Below are positions 37,801 to 44,543 of a stretch of 64,000 nucleotides of DNA, one piece after another. The DNA comes from Ctena decussata (taxonomy: Eukaryota; Mollusca; Bivalvia; Lucinida; Lucinidae): NCBI GenBank assembly GCA_963989385.1, contig OZ022499.1:51511757-51575756 (forward strand), written 5' to 3'. The first letter of the stretch is position 1. Each line of letters opens with the position of its first letter. A program made the translations under genes and the position numbers. A model generated the notes under the pieces. That model was not told the origin of the DNA. It made no database searches and was given only the letters and a program-made list of their open reading frames with translations.

Positions 37801-40800
37801 TTTAATCTGGACCAGTAGCAAAATAGGTGGCATCAGAGTATTGTAAGAGGCACTCAAATAATCAGGCAATCTGCTTTTTGGGATTACATGCAGGTAAAAG
37901 GGCGTTAAACTCAATCTAATTGTCTGTGAAGTTTTGCAGTAGAGGGCCTAGTACATTTGGAGTAGTACTGTGGTGTAACCTCTGTAGTGTGGCTTTAATT
38001 GAAGAAACATTTTATTTGCAAATGCCTTGTACTACATACAAGCATACCCAATTTGGTACATATTTTTTTCGGCCTCACATATATGACAGAATTTTGATAT
38101 CCTTCAATTGTTTTACTTAGTATATATTTATTGTACATGCGAAAAGGGAAGATTCGGATCAGACTCCGCGGATGCGCAGGCTGATCCAAGGCTTTTCCGT
38201 TCAGACACGCCTTATGGTACCTTTTCTCAGACGACGTCTATCATCAACATTTCTATTATACCTTTGATAGCACATTGAGTCCCGTTTTCACATACTTCAT
38301 GGTCTCCACAACTCGAGCAATTGTTTGGTCGTAACTGTTGAAAGAAAAAAAAAAAAAAGAAACAAACGAAAACTCTTTTGCCACAGGGGTCGAGAAGTGT
38401 AATAACGGGACAACATCACATGAAGAACAGTGAACCCTATTTACCAAAACGGCATTTTTCCCCAACATTTTGACGTCAAAATGGATATGCTGTTTAAAAG
38501 AATACATATCTCGTAAAGTCTTTCCGTGCATACCATACTGACGCTATAAATACTTTTGCTGTTGTAATGAAAGCTGTTATGAAGAGGTTTGACTGTACAG
38601 AAAAAAAGCAATCTGCATGTTTGTGTTATAGGCTAAGTTAACATTCCGTATAATTCCTATAATCCTATAGTCTTGTTACCCTTCCCGTCCTGAATATTGA
38701 TTTATAGACGCTAGACATACCTTGTGTAGGTAACGTAGTTTAACACTTTAGATGGTCAACTGTAACATTATGGGCAGTTACGGCCCTTTAGTTCTCACTA
38801 GCTTGCACATGCGTCTTACGTCTGTTGTGTGATTGTTATAAACAATCCATACTCATCATCTGTTTGTACATATTCTATGGCATTTACCATCATAATAAAT
38901 ATATTGTGATAATATATTGTTCCAGGCATGTTATTTTAACATATTCATTACTCTGTCATTGTCAAACCAGTCGCATATTTTGTAAATCAGTTGTCTTTGT
39001 TATGCTATGCTTATGTATGCTTGTGTTATTGTAAGTGTGTAAAGTGCAAGGTACGCTTTGTCCATCGATCTATCCATCCATTATTTGCTAACCTTTAGTT
39101 CTCACTAGCTTGCACATGCGTCTTACGTCTGTTGTGTGATTGTTATAAACAATCCATACTCATCATCTGTTTGTACATATTCTATGGCATTTACCATCAT
39201 AATAAATATATTGTGATAATATATTGTTCCAGGCATGTTATTTTAACATATTCATTACTCTGTCATTGTCAAACCAGTCGCATATTTTGTAAATCAGTTG
39301 TCTTTGTTATGCTATGCTTATGTATGCTTGTGTTATTGTAAGTGTGTAAAGTGCAAGGTACGCTTTGTCCATCGATCTATCCATCCATTATTTGCTAACC
39401 TTTAGTTCTCACTAGCTTGCACATGCGTCTTACGTCTGTTGTGTGATTGTTATAAACAATCCATACTCATCATCTGTTTGTATATATTCTATGGCATTTA
39501 CCATCATAATAAATATATTGTGATAATATATTGTTCCAGGTCTTCAATCTATAGAACCCGTGAGAGAGTCTGCTTGGTTGTTTGAACCCCTAAACCATGG
39601 GTGGATCCTTTTACTATGACATTTGATAAAACTGAACGTCAGTCTGATGCTGGGTAAGGGAGCCCAACGAGTTTGGATAATAGTAGGATAGGGGCCTACT
39701 GTGCTTGCAGTAGGTACGGGTTGGTGTTTGGACATTTTTCTCTCCTCTTTCATATCTCTATTCTTCCTCCCTCTCTCTGGGACACGGCTCGATTTACATG
39801 TACATGACTGAAATACTGTCTCAAAGAGCCCTTACAGCCAAAACAACCAACCAATGTGTCTTATCCTGCCCGTTGGTGCGATGTCAGATTATCCCGGCAG
39901 TCTGTATCTATCGTCAGCAACATCGTGTAAAATACTTCCACGTTAAATGGCGAGGGTGATGTGCAAAAACAGAAAATTCCTCATCCTTCCAGAGCCCCTA
40001 GCTCTCTTATTGTATATCATAGACACCAAGTGTGGTGTGGTCAATCAAATTTTAATTAGATCACAAGAAACACCTTGGTGTCAAAATAATATTAAATGAC
40101 TGACTCTTTTACTACTAAACAGAACTGGGTGTCTGATACACATTTCGGCCGGTGCAAAGAGGCTGAATTTTTACCAACACATCTATTTTAAGATGCTTGC
40201 CTTGTGGCACTGTGTATTTTATGGAGTGGAGTTATGGAGTGGAGTCTTGGGTGGAGTTTTGGAGTGGAGTGGAGTCAAATTTTGGAGTGGAAAATATTGT
40301 TGCTCTTTCATCATAAAATGTTGCAGCTAGTACATATTAAGAAATGAAACATCTTTAGAGTGATTGACTCAAAACCCTAGTATGCTGTTGTTTCTGATAG
40401 TTTAAACATATTTTATTGCCTAAATTACATAGCAAAGGGGTCGGGCTACAAAACTAGTTACAGTCCTTCCCCTACAACAATAGCATACATAATGACAAAA
40501 TTATAATGACAATGTAAACCATGTTGCTGAGGAGCTTCAAAACATTTACTGATACTTCCATATATGCACATATTGTATAAGCTGAATAGATAATTTAAAG
40601 AATTAACGTCTGCAGATACAGCAGACTGATCGAGGCTTCCGCCACTGGCACATGCCTGAAGACCCATTTTGTTCTACACAGCTCAGTTTAATGTTTGATT
40701 AAAATAAGCTGAGAATACAGAGACAATTTATCTTGTTGTACTCAGCAAACTTTACCACAGTAACTCTATAGTGTCAGTTCCTGGCGAAAGTATATGGACT

Positions 40801-43525
40801 TAGTACTGGTTAACCGCTTAGGAGGTCTGAGCCTGCCCAGGAACAGTGTGGTTAAGTTAACTGACTGTCCCTACATGACCATAGCTGTTTACCATGGACG
40901 TAAAACTAACAAAACAACAACAACAACCCTAAATGTTTGGCAAACAGTATAGACCAGATTAGTCAGCTGAATGAGCAGAAGATGATATGCCTTTTAAGAC
41001 TGCAATCAGTTTGTTCAAACTCATCATTTTTATCAAAGTGAGCCATGTAGCTGAATATGCATACACAATTTTTAGATTACGATTGTTTTAAGTGATTTAT
41101 TTGACCTTCAGGTCAAAAATAAAATAGTATGGTGGATATAATTACATAGATATGCCACTCTTCATTAAGAACCTGATAATAGCTGTTTGGAATTTAAAAT
41201 AGACAAAGGTAAATGGCTGCCATGATGTAAAACACATATAGAATGGTGTTACTCATTTGCTCATATTTAGGGTCCTTCTCAGTGAATGAGTGTGTGTGTG
41301 TGTGTGTGTGAGGTGGGTGGGGGAGGAGCTATGCCTCATCACCCCCCTCAAAGGGTATATTAAATATTTAAAATATTTATGACACCATTCTAAATATATA
41401 ACTTTGAAGAAGTCAGATGCAGTCTGATCAGAGTCTTTGATGTGCACAAAACAGATTCCCCAGGTTCCATACATTGTTGATATCACTGACCATAGAGAGG
41501 GGATGCGCAGGCTCATCTGAGTGTACGTTGTTTACAAATGCAGAAAGACCCTTATACCCTGGTGCTGCTCAGTTCTACAATATAAATCAGACTTGACAGT
41601 ATGCTGCTATAAGTTGCCCGTACTGTATATAAAATTAATAAACGGGCTACTTTAAAAGAAAATACAGAAGGCAATGATACAATATAAGTGTACACATGGA
41701 CTGGTATCAGCAACAACAGCATACTAGGGCTTTGGGTTAATCACTTTAAAGATGTTCGATTACTTAGCATGTACAAGCTGCTATCTTTGTATGGCCTGGG
41801 TTTTGTCTGACGTCAATAAAGGTTTGTTCTGCAACATTTTATAATGAAAGAAAACAATATTCTGCACTCCAAAATTTGACTCCACTCCACTCCAAAACTC
41901 CACTCCAAGACTCCACTCCATAACTCCACACCATAAAATACACAGTGCCTTGCCTTGTTTCGTTAGACAATTAAATATAACATTCTCAATGGGACGTCCT
42001 CGCTGTTGTGTCTGCTAGATTTTCTGTTTATAGTTTCCAGCAGTAATAGCTTGTTCTCACCACATAAAAATGTTGATTTCTAGCAAATTATTCTTAGATG
42101 ATTTCTTTTTACAGAAAGCCCGAACAGTAAAGACGCAGATCCAACTGTGCGAATGCGTAACTTCATTCTCAGGTAAAATGCATGAGCTTAGTATCACCAA
42201 GAAACAGTAAGTTGAAGATATGCGCCAAAAAGCAGACGACAAAATTTACGTCTGAAGAAATTTAAAAAATGCCTTGTCCTAGATATTTCATATTGAAAAT
42301 TAAAAGACTAGAGAGCAAACAGTGTAGATCCTGGTGAGGTGGCTCATTATGAGCCGCCTCATCAGGATCTACACTGTTTGCAAATTCTGCTATTTTCGTC
42401 TTTGGCGCTTAAAGTGGTAATAGCTTGTACAAGTCACTATTTACCCCTGTTCCCCCTATAGCCCACTGTGCAAGGCGTTTGTCTTGTACTGTAGGTGGTT
42501 TGTGCCATTTTGACTTTACGACTTTCGCGGGGGTCTTTTCCCCGGGGAATAAAACGAAAAGGTTCGCCAGTCTTGTAACAACCAGGTGTCAATCGCTGTG
42601 GTATGTGACTGACTTGGGTTTTATTTAGAAAGCACAAACCAATTCGTTTGAAGTCTGTGTGTTTTCTCCTTTCCTCTGTCTTTCTCTAGCAAGACTGGCT
42701 GCATGCATCCTTACTGAATATATCATTGTTATTGTTTACCGTCTTGCTGTTATTACTGCGCGGTGCTTTTAAAACGTTCGTATTTTGCTAAAACTACTGC
42801 ATGAAAAATCATTCCATTAAACGCTCATGCAGGTAGTATAAAGTCGGGTGAATTCGGACAGCGGGTAAATTTGGACAGTAACATTGTTTCCTTTGTATGC
42901 CAGTTGTTTGGAATTAAAACAAAATTAACTGGGCAAAGAGTGAAAATCATGATGAGACAGCTCATTATGAGCCTTTTCATCTGGAGTTTCACTGTTTGCA
43001 ATAGGATGTCCGAATTTACCCGCTGTCTGAAGTTACCCGACTCGACTCTGACAGTACAAATAAGTCATTGAAATGATTTGGAATGGCCGTAAAAAGCAAC
43101 AGTAACAAAATCTGTACACGAAATACTTGGAATAGATTATCACAAGTCTGGAGGTTATAATATAATATGGACAAAATAAACAAATTTAAACAAAAATACT
43201 GACTTACCAAATTTTCTTCAGATATTCTCATATAAGCATAGCCTGGGCATGCTAGAATACTGCTATTACTCAGGTCAGCGTCATTTAATATACACAATGG
43301 GTAACCTCTGATATAATTGACAGATTTGCATTTCTTCCTCTTTGCGCACTCTTTCTGGCAGCCATACAATGTCGACCCGTGTACAACAAGAAACGCGCCA
43401 GTCTCCAGACATTGTCCAAATATCAACTGCTCTTCTCCTGATCCAAATTTCTTATGGTTAAGTCCGCCATGCCAAGTAAGAATAAAAACCAGACCTACCA
43501 ATGCACTGTAGTGGCCCTTATCCAT
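19109..43525 (-). CDS. Multi-exon gene: secreted PAN/apple - EGF-like - sushi - FAMeT domain protein
   Basis: Five minus-strand exons join without a phase conflict: 43525-43208 (ends phase 0), 38334-38262 (0 to 1), 28915-28733 (1 to 1), 22387-22125 (1 to 0) and 19304-19109 (0 to 1). Every boundary has GT/AG signals. The joined product is about 344 residues if the strong acceptor at 16754 supplies a TGA across the junction. Order: signal peptide, six-cysteine PAN/apple domain, short four-cysteine EGF-like module, one sushi module, then a FAMeT (Methyltransf_FA) domain in two exons. By family knowledge PAN and sushi modules bind protein or glycan ligands outside the cell; the FAMeT module is named from an arthropod protein and is not proof of methyltransferase activity. 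A secreted recognition or adhesion protein is inferred. Introns hold many transposons, two of the same foldback family. The 3' end is the least certain part, and unseen cassette exons are possible. Confidence 0.8.
19525..19600 (+). ncRNA. tRNA-like Pol III sequence (SINE head or tRNA pseudogene)
   Basis: A-box-like TAGCGTAGTGG is followed about 40 bp later by B-box-like GATCAAGTC, then a TTTTT terminator at ~19596. The cloverleaf is incomplete, so it is not called a functional tRNA. Confidence 0.4.
20105..20368 (+). repeat. SINE-like dispersed repeat
   Basis: Begins after a (GTGA)n run with GTTTAACGTCCCACCAACAA, contains a GGGGGTTCGATCTTG B-box-like segment and ends in AAGGGCCGTTAAACCCAAGG plus a (CAAC)n-like tail. 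A very similar tail closes the repeat at 39541-39860. Confidence 0.5.
20465..20545 (-). ncRNA. tRNA-like Pol III sequence, minus strand
   Basis: On the minus strand TGGCGCAGTGG (A box) and GGGTTCGAATC (canonical B box) are correctly spaced and followed by CTTTTT. The anticodon stem and acceptor arms do not pair well, so this is a tRNA pseudogene or SINE head rather than an active tRNA. Confidence 0.5.
20781..20936. mobile_element. Foldback element
   Basis: GATTCTTGCTTACAGTGATT and TTGTTGCCCAATATCACTGG are mirrored by CCAGAGATATATTGGGCAAC and GTTAGCAAGAATC. The core is a second palindrome around CGAGCGCGAAGCGCGAG. No coding potential. Confidence 0.6.
21674..21848. mobile_element. Foldback element, ~175 bp
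   Basis: The left arm (TAGGGGATAACTGTATTCAA, GGTAAATCGTTGGTTTTATG) is complementary to the right arm (CATAAAACCGACGATTTACT, TACTGTTATCCCC). The centre CCGTTTTACGGCGACGCG is also partly self-complementary. Confidence 0.7.
21912..21972. repeat. 60-bp dispersed repeat, copy 1
   Basis: GGTATTCTATCTAGTAACCA through GGCTTGTAGAGTGT recurs at 23665-23722. Confidence 0.7.
22125..22387 (-). CDS. Exon 4: N-terminal half of FAMeT domain
   Basis: The acceptor TTATCACTAG precedes the exon. Reading from the sushi exon in phase 1 gives R-TTKEYYNPQKGGSPAYTLHN and later FLCKVTNDFHILLKQ, then EIVLGGWGNSMSVIRNAQQG. The GGWGN...S.IR motif is diagnostic for Methyltransf_FA (FAMeT) modules. The donor CAG|GTGAGT is near consensus. 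263 bp, phase 1 in and 0 out. Confidence 0.88.
22472..22708. mobile_element. Palindromic MITE, copy D
   Basis: Full-length copy in which the asymmetric loop is in the opposite orientation to copies A-C. It sits in the intron about 85 bp upstream of exon 4. Flanks CATT and AAAA do not match, so the target duplication has decayed or been recombined. Confidence 0.9.
22789..22835. repeat. (TTTA)n microsatellite
   Basis: About eleven TTTA units. Confidence 0.95.
23131..23347. repeat. Array of nine alternating inverted 16-mers
   Basis: ACCAGATATACGGTGA occurs five times on the plus strand and four times as its complement TCACCGTATATCTGGT, mostly alternating, with TTTTGAAA or TTTTTCAAA linkers. 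Neighbouring copies form several nested hairpins. It lies in the intron upstream of exon 4. Confidence 0.9.
23665..23722. repeat. 60-bp dispersed repeat, copy 2
   Basis: Matches 21912-21972 at nearly every position. Confidence 0.7.
23999..24240. mobile_element. Palindromic MITE, copy E
   Basis: Degraded left end (GTGCCGCGACAC) but full arms and a right end TTGCGGCTCA. Confidence 0.85.
24241..26100. other. Intronic sequence; a frame-shifted open-frame pair at 25.41-25.93 kb
   Basis: On the minus strand, frames 25928-25632 and 25674-25414 overlap in different phases; the second contains FNVYVEFYELGNLKPPNYLL, which looks protein-like but matches no domain I can name. No flanking splice sites with gene 1 phases were found. 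Otherwise nothing was recognised. Confidence 0.3.
26104..26171. repeat. Poly(C) plus GAATATCAAATGGTCGGTC repeat end
   Basis: A C tract (26122-26140) is followed by GAATATCAAATGGTCGGTC. The same pairing of tract and motif occurs at 60828-60868 (reverse) and 62030-62104. Confidence 0.65.
26333..26395. mobile_element. Palindromic MITE, right-end fragment
   Basis: Only about 60 bp remain: GCTGATCTGCGTC through GCGCTGGGCGCACAACCA and a CGCGGCTCA end. Confidence 0.75.
26396..27347. other. Intronic sequence without exon
   Basis: AT-rich; ends with CTGAATCAACGTTGATTCAA (27232-27251) of the dispersed CAACG repeat family. Confidence 0.4.
27348..28156. mobile_element. 809-bp inverted minisatellite element (GTTCGGAGTTCGGAC arrays)
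   Basis: The left arm (27348-27810) is a degenerate array of GGTTCGGAGTTCGGACTAA units; the right arm (27840-28156) is the same family inverted (TTAGTCCGAACTCCGAGTC). The outer ends TGGTCCAGCATTGTGTTTTG and CAAAACACAATCGCGGACCA are complementary apart from two or three bases. The open frames inside are repeat artefacts. Confidence 0.75.
28157..28312. other. Spacer with a short hairpin
   Basis: GACGTGAAATGACATATTCA and CGTGTCATTTCACC (28240-28274) form a perfect-looking hairpin. Confidence 0.5.
28313..28627. mobile_element. Foldback element with GTATAAACTAGTCCGCCA ends, copy 1
   Basis: GTATAAACTAGTCCGCCA at the left is mirrored by TGGCGGACTAGTTTATAC at the right. The interior repeats CAGTCTCGGCAGGAAGC in both orientations. 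It is related to 43857-44179. It ends within 20 bp of the broken sushi-exon copy. Confidence 0.75.
28643..28700 (-). pseudogene. Duplicated 3' end of the sushi exon, inactivated
   Basis: On the minus strand CTGTAACCAA, then GAATACCAGACAATCAAGAG and TGTATTCGTAAGTATTC copy the tail and donor of exon 3. It translates as CNQRDA*IPDNQECIR: the conserved sushi tryptophan (TGG in exon 3) has become TGA. The rest of the module is absent. Confidence 0.7.
28733..28915 (-). CDS. Exon 3: sushi/CCP domain
   Basis: The acceptor ATTGTAG and donor CC|GTAAGT bound a 183-bp phase 1-1 exon, the usual arrangement for sushi modules. It encodes ECSDLLPSSNGFILGNRRVV, then CNVGYRLSTLANTASETVVC and NQTGAWEPDIHECVR. 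Four cysteines and the conserved GAW tryptophan fit one CCP module. An N-glycosylation site (NQT) is present. It joins the EGF-like exon upstream and the FAMeT exon downstream. Confidence 0.88.
28916..29300. other. Intron sequence, nothing recognised
   Basis: No feature seen. Confidence 0.35.
29301..29880. repeat. Degenerate dispersed repeat with poly(G)
   Basis: ACAAAACAGAAGTGCCGC (29476) and AAAAACAGAAGTGCCGCC (29796) mark two related copies, each preceded by a CACATAARACAACCAAGAA motif; the second ends at a G tract (29838-29854). Related sequence lies at 15.88-15.96 and, inverted, at 33.7-33.8 kb. The 194-codon plus frame over it is not a gene. Confidence 0.45.
29881..30591. other. Intron sequence, nothing recognised
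   Basis: No exon with compatible phase was found. GTGAAGACTCAGGTCAGCCT (29887) is a possible MITE scrap. Confidence 0.35.
30592..30828. mobile_element. Palindromic MITE, copy G
   Basis: Degraded left end (AGTCGCGACACGAG); the left arm carries the GTGGCATGTGCG subfamily variant while the right arm has the GCGCACAAACAC form. Confidence 0.88.
30829..31619. other. Intron sequence with the end of a dispersed repeat
   Basis: 31265-31370 (GAGGGGAAGTCGTTTGACAT, GGACGGCGACGGATGACGGA, TTCGGCTCACTTGAGCTTA) is the same terminal segment found at 36420-36490 and 52600-52715, next to tandem-unit arrays. The rest is unrecognised. Confidence 0.5.
31620..32003 (+). repeat. Single ~440-bp-type repeat unit
   Basis: Starts AAGAGGGCCATGAGGCCCTG with a GGGCC palindrome, continues with GGTCAAACAAAGGTTATCAG and a second CAACCAAAGGTAATCATTTG marker. 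Same family as 34.4-36.5 kb. Confidence 0.65.
32004..32123. repeat. Palindromic ~33-bp minisatellite cassette, copy 1
   Basis: Tandem units alternate the self-complementary GATAAGAATCCTTATC-type core with CGCACGACGGTCTTGCC. The 120-bp cassette recurs inverted at 34247-34365. Confidence 0.8.
32124..33338. other. AT-rich sequence with degenerate ~205-bp tandem units
   Basis: AATCTTTGACCTTGAC followed by (A/C)GACAAG recurs near 32678, 32888 (diverged) and 33088. No coding sequence was seen apart from the tRNA-like segment at 32496. Confidence 0.45.
32496..32575 (+). ncRNA. tRNA-like Pol III sequence
   Basis: An A box TAGCGCAGTGG and a damaged B box GGGTTGAAGAC are followed by a run of ten T. 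The central TTGCAAA resembles an anticodon loop with TGC. It is probably a tRNA-derived SINE head or pseudogene. Confidence 0.45.
33339..34010 (+). repeat. Dispersed repeat, unknown class
   Basis: GGCAGTAGTTCTGTTGTGGT and AATTCATTACTGACC match the 15.88-15.94 kb segment in inverse orientation. A 93-codon plus frame (33339) begins here but carries no domain I recognise. Confidence 0.4.
34011..34246. other. No feature recognised
   Basis: Short spacer before the minisatellite cassette. Confidence 0.35.
34247..34365. repeat. Palindromic ~33-bp minisatellite cassette, copy 2
   Basis: Units TTGCCGATAAGGATTCTTAT plus CCGCACGACCGTC repeat about three times. Relative to copy 1 at 32004 the cassette is inverted, yet TTCCATGAA abuts both, on opposite sides. 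Confidence 0.85.
34430..35427 (+). repeat. Tandem repeat array, ~440-bp units
   Basis: The marker CCAAGGTCATCATTTGAACA or a variant recurs near 34441, 34880 and 35320. Units also share ACCATATATGGGCATGGCGG and TATATGAAATTTGGTTA. Broken at 35427 by a LINE fragment. Confidence 0.75.
35428..36131 (-). pseudogene. LINE fragment: pre-RT region and start of reverse transcriptase, one stop codon
   Basis: The minus-strand frame starts near 36131 with GGAEEYREANKRIQKAVKKA and runs through RWTEYFSELYN, an ALKKGKSAGVDNIPAELVLA block typical of the region before the RT catalytic core, and NRIWRTGD. TGA at 35637 replaces a codon read as TGG in relatives, and the same frame continues with PTPWTQSLIITLPKKGNLQL and EEQARFQAGRS to the edge. 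The fragment is truncated on both sides. It may be the same family as the 5.1-kb LINE, which preserves the complementary C-terminal half. The immediate neighbours are ~440-bp tandem units. Confidence 0.85.
36132..36495 (+). repeat. Last ~440-bp tandem unit and terminal segment
   Basis: Begins CATATAAAAGCATTAGAAAG, has AAGTCAAGGTGAACCAAAGG and ATATATGGGCGTGGCGGCCA, and ends with GAACGACGACGGACAGCTCA followed by TATGAGCTTA, comparable to 31265-31370. Confidence 0.7.
36581..36806. mobile_element. Palindromic MITE, copy H
   Basis: A diverged 226-bp copy of the GTGGCATGTGCG subfamily with flanking AAAT direct repeats. Confidence 0.85.
36807..38261. other. Intron sequence, nothing firmly recognised
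   Basis: GACGTCACGAAACGTGAAAT and GTGACGTCACGAAATTCGCA (37190-37235) form a short duplicated motif. 38148-38205 (GGATCAGACTCCGCGGATGC, GCAGGCTGATCCAAGG) is probably MITE debris. Confidence 0.4.
38262..38334 (-). CDS. Exon 2: short EGF-like module
   Basis: A long pyrimidine tract and CAACAG acceptor precede a 73-bp exon that reads LRPNNCSSCGDHEVCENGTQ then CAIK-G and ends at AAAG|GTATAA. Four closely spaced cysteines suggest a truncated EGF-like or knottin-like module. Phase 0 in and 1 out is exactly what is needed to join the PAN exon to the sushi exon. An N-glycosylation site (NGT) is present. Confidence 0.78.
38335..38784. other. Intron sequence
   Basis: Nothing recognised beyond the pyrimidine tract of the exon 2 acceptor. 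Confidence 0.4.
38785..39540. repeat. 307-bp tandem triplication (2.46 copies)
   Basis: Copies start at 38785, 39092 and 39399, the last ending at 39540. The first two appear identical throughout; the third shows one C-to-T difference near 39482. The 69-codon frame repeated identically in copies 1 and 2 is not a gene. Confidence 0.95.
39541..39860 (+). repeat. SINE-like dispersed repeat
   Basis: Ends GAAATACTGTCTCAAAGAGC, then CCTTACAGCCAAAACAACCA and ACCAAT, nearly the same tail as 20300-20368. The insertion directly truncates the third 307-bp unit. Confidence 0.5.
39861..40196. other. Intron sequence, nothing recognised
   Basis: No feature seen. Confidence 0.35.
40206..41949. mobile_element. 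Non-autonomous Mutator-like element (MULE) with 9-bp target duplication
   Basis: Terminal inverted repeats of about 120 bp, roughly nine-tenths identical, start GGCACTGTGTATTTTATGG and end CCATAAAATACACAGTGCC. They contain GGAGTGGAGT blocks and AAAATGTTGCAG at the inner edge. The direct repeat TTGCCTTGT flanks both sides (40197-40205 and 41950-41958). Long TIRs with a 9-bp duplication fit the Mutator superfamily. The ~1.5-kb interior has no transposase, only a short (GT)n run near 41290. Confidence 0.8.
41959..42841. other. Intron or upstream sequence with a solo hairpin at 42315-42381
   Basis: GCAAACAGTGTAGATCCTGG and its complement CAGGATCTACACTGTTTGC enclose GTGGCTCATTATGAGCCGCC. The same core occurs inside the MITEs at 42842 and 44544. 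No other feature was seen. Confidence 0.55.
42842..43043. mobile_element. MITE with AGTCGGGTAACTTCGGACAG ends, copy 1
   Basis: GTCGGGTGAATTCGGACAGC and GGGTAAATTTGGACAG at the left are mirrored at the right by TGTCCGAATTTACCCGC and AGTTACCCGACT. The core GAGACAGCTCATTATGAGCC is itself a hairpin. It lies about 165 bp downstream of the donor of exon 1. Confidence 0.8.
43208..43525 (-). CDS. Exon 1: signal peptide and PAN/apple domain
   Basis: The start ATG at 43525 is directly preceded by an in-frame TGA, so it is the first usable codon. The product begins MDKGHYSALVGLVFILTWHG, a plausible signal peptide, and then shows six cysteines in PAN/apple spacing: FGQC, YGCQKEC, KCKSVNY, PLCILND and LACPGYAY. 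The KCKSVNYIRGYPLC stretch is the classic centre of the PAN fold. The donor TTG|GTAAGT leaves phase 0. Two N-x-S/T-type sites are not obvious apart from NSS. A homologous MITE lies on each side of this exon. Confidence 0.85.
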
Positions 43526-43856
43526 TCAATGAATATGTCAACCTGCATTCAGTCTCCGATTATCAATAGCCTATCGGCAGATTTAAACTTTTCATGGTTT
43601 GGTCCGCTATGCCAAATAAAAGCACACAAAGAGATGTAATATAAACGCATTATGGTGGCCTTTATTCAATAAACCATGTGCAAGAAGTTTTCTAGTATCC
43701 TTGTCCGATTGGCATCTGCCAGTTCCCATTACAAGTGCATAGCAGTTGTTCTTACACGCACAGACATCAAATCGTTGTGCACAAGAAATGAGTCCGCTTA
43801 CTATCAGTTCTTCATACTATAGGTTAGTTCGATTTATCCGCTTTCTATTACCACAA
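43526..43856. other. Upstream region of the PAN-FAMeT gene
   Basis: CGCCATGCCAAGTAAGAATA-like sequence in exon 1 (43466) recurs partly at 43602 (CGCTATGCCAAATAAAAGC), suggesting a local ~135-bp duplication across the 5' end of the gene. No TATA box was identified. Confidence 0.4.
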
Positions 43857-44179
43857 GATATAATCGATTCCGCTAATTTTCGCTTCCGCAGAGACTGTAC
43901 ATCCTATTCGGCTTCCGCCGAGACTGTCCGCGATCTCTTGCCTACTGCAGGGACTACTGTCCTCGAAAATTGGCTTCCTGCCGAGACTGTCCGCGTGACT
44001 CTGCTTCCTGCCGAGAGCCTCGGCAGGAAGCAAAATCACGCGGACAGTCTCTGCAGGAAGCAATTTATCATGTACAGAAGTCTCGGCAGGAAGCAAGAGT
44101 TCGCAGACAGTCTCGGCGGAAGCCAAATATGATGTACAGTCTCTGCAGGAAGCGAAAATTAGCAGAATCGATTATACCC
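43857..44179. mobile_element. Foldback element with TATAATCGATTC ends, copy 2
   Basis: ATATAATCGATTCCGCTAAT and TTTCGCTTCC are mirrored by GGAAGCGAAAATTAGCAGAA and TCGATTATAC. The interior repeats TCGGCAGGAAGC/GCTTCCTGCCGA in both orientations as in 28313-28627. Confidence 0.75.
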
Positions 44180-44342
44180 TGTGATTACTAGCACTACGCA
44201 ATGACTATCATCTACATGTATTAAGCAGTTATGTAAAGATGCATCTAGTGTCAGATAATTGCTTCCGCAAGACCTGGAAAAGTGCAATGTTGTCGTTTTC
44301 CATTCAGCTGCTTCGTACAGAATATACAGTGACCGATAATCT

Positions 44343-44440
44343 CCCAGCAGGCACAAGCCATTGGATCAACGTTGAGTCAACGTCATGAAATTGAATCAAC
44401 GTCGAGACAGTGTTGATTCAACGCTGTGTGTCCAATGGGA
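44343..44440. repeat. CAACGTTGA/CAACGTC dispersed repeat
   Basis: CCCAGCAGGCAC, then ATCAACGTTGAGTCAACGTC, AATCAACGTCGAGACAG and GTTGATTCAACGCTGTGTG. Shorter members occur near 17160 and 27230. Confidence 0.6.
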
Positions 44441-44543
44441 CGTTTCAGAATTTTCATGGTTAGGTAGGTCTGCAGTGCTATGCGAAAGAAGAACAAAATC
44501 GAGTGGTACTATATATACAGAACACTGGATGGAACATTTATAG

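Noticed and set aside
38825..39341. Two identical 69-codon frames
   Set aside because: They are copies produced by the 307-bp tandem duplication and show no domain or coding bias.
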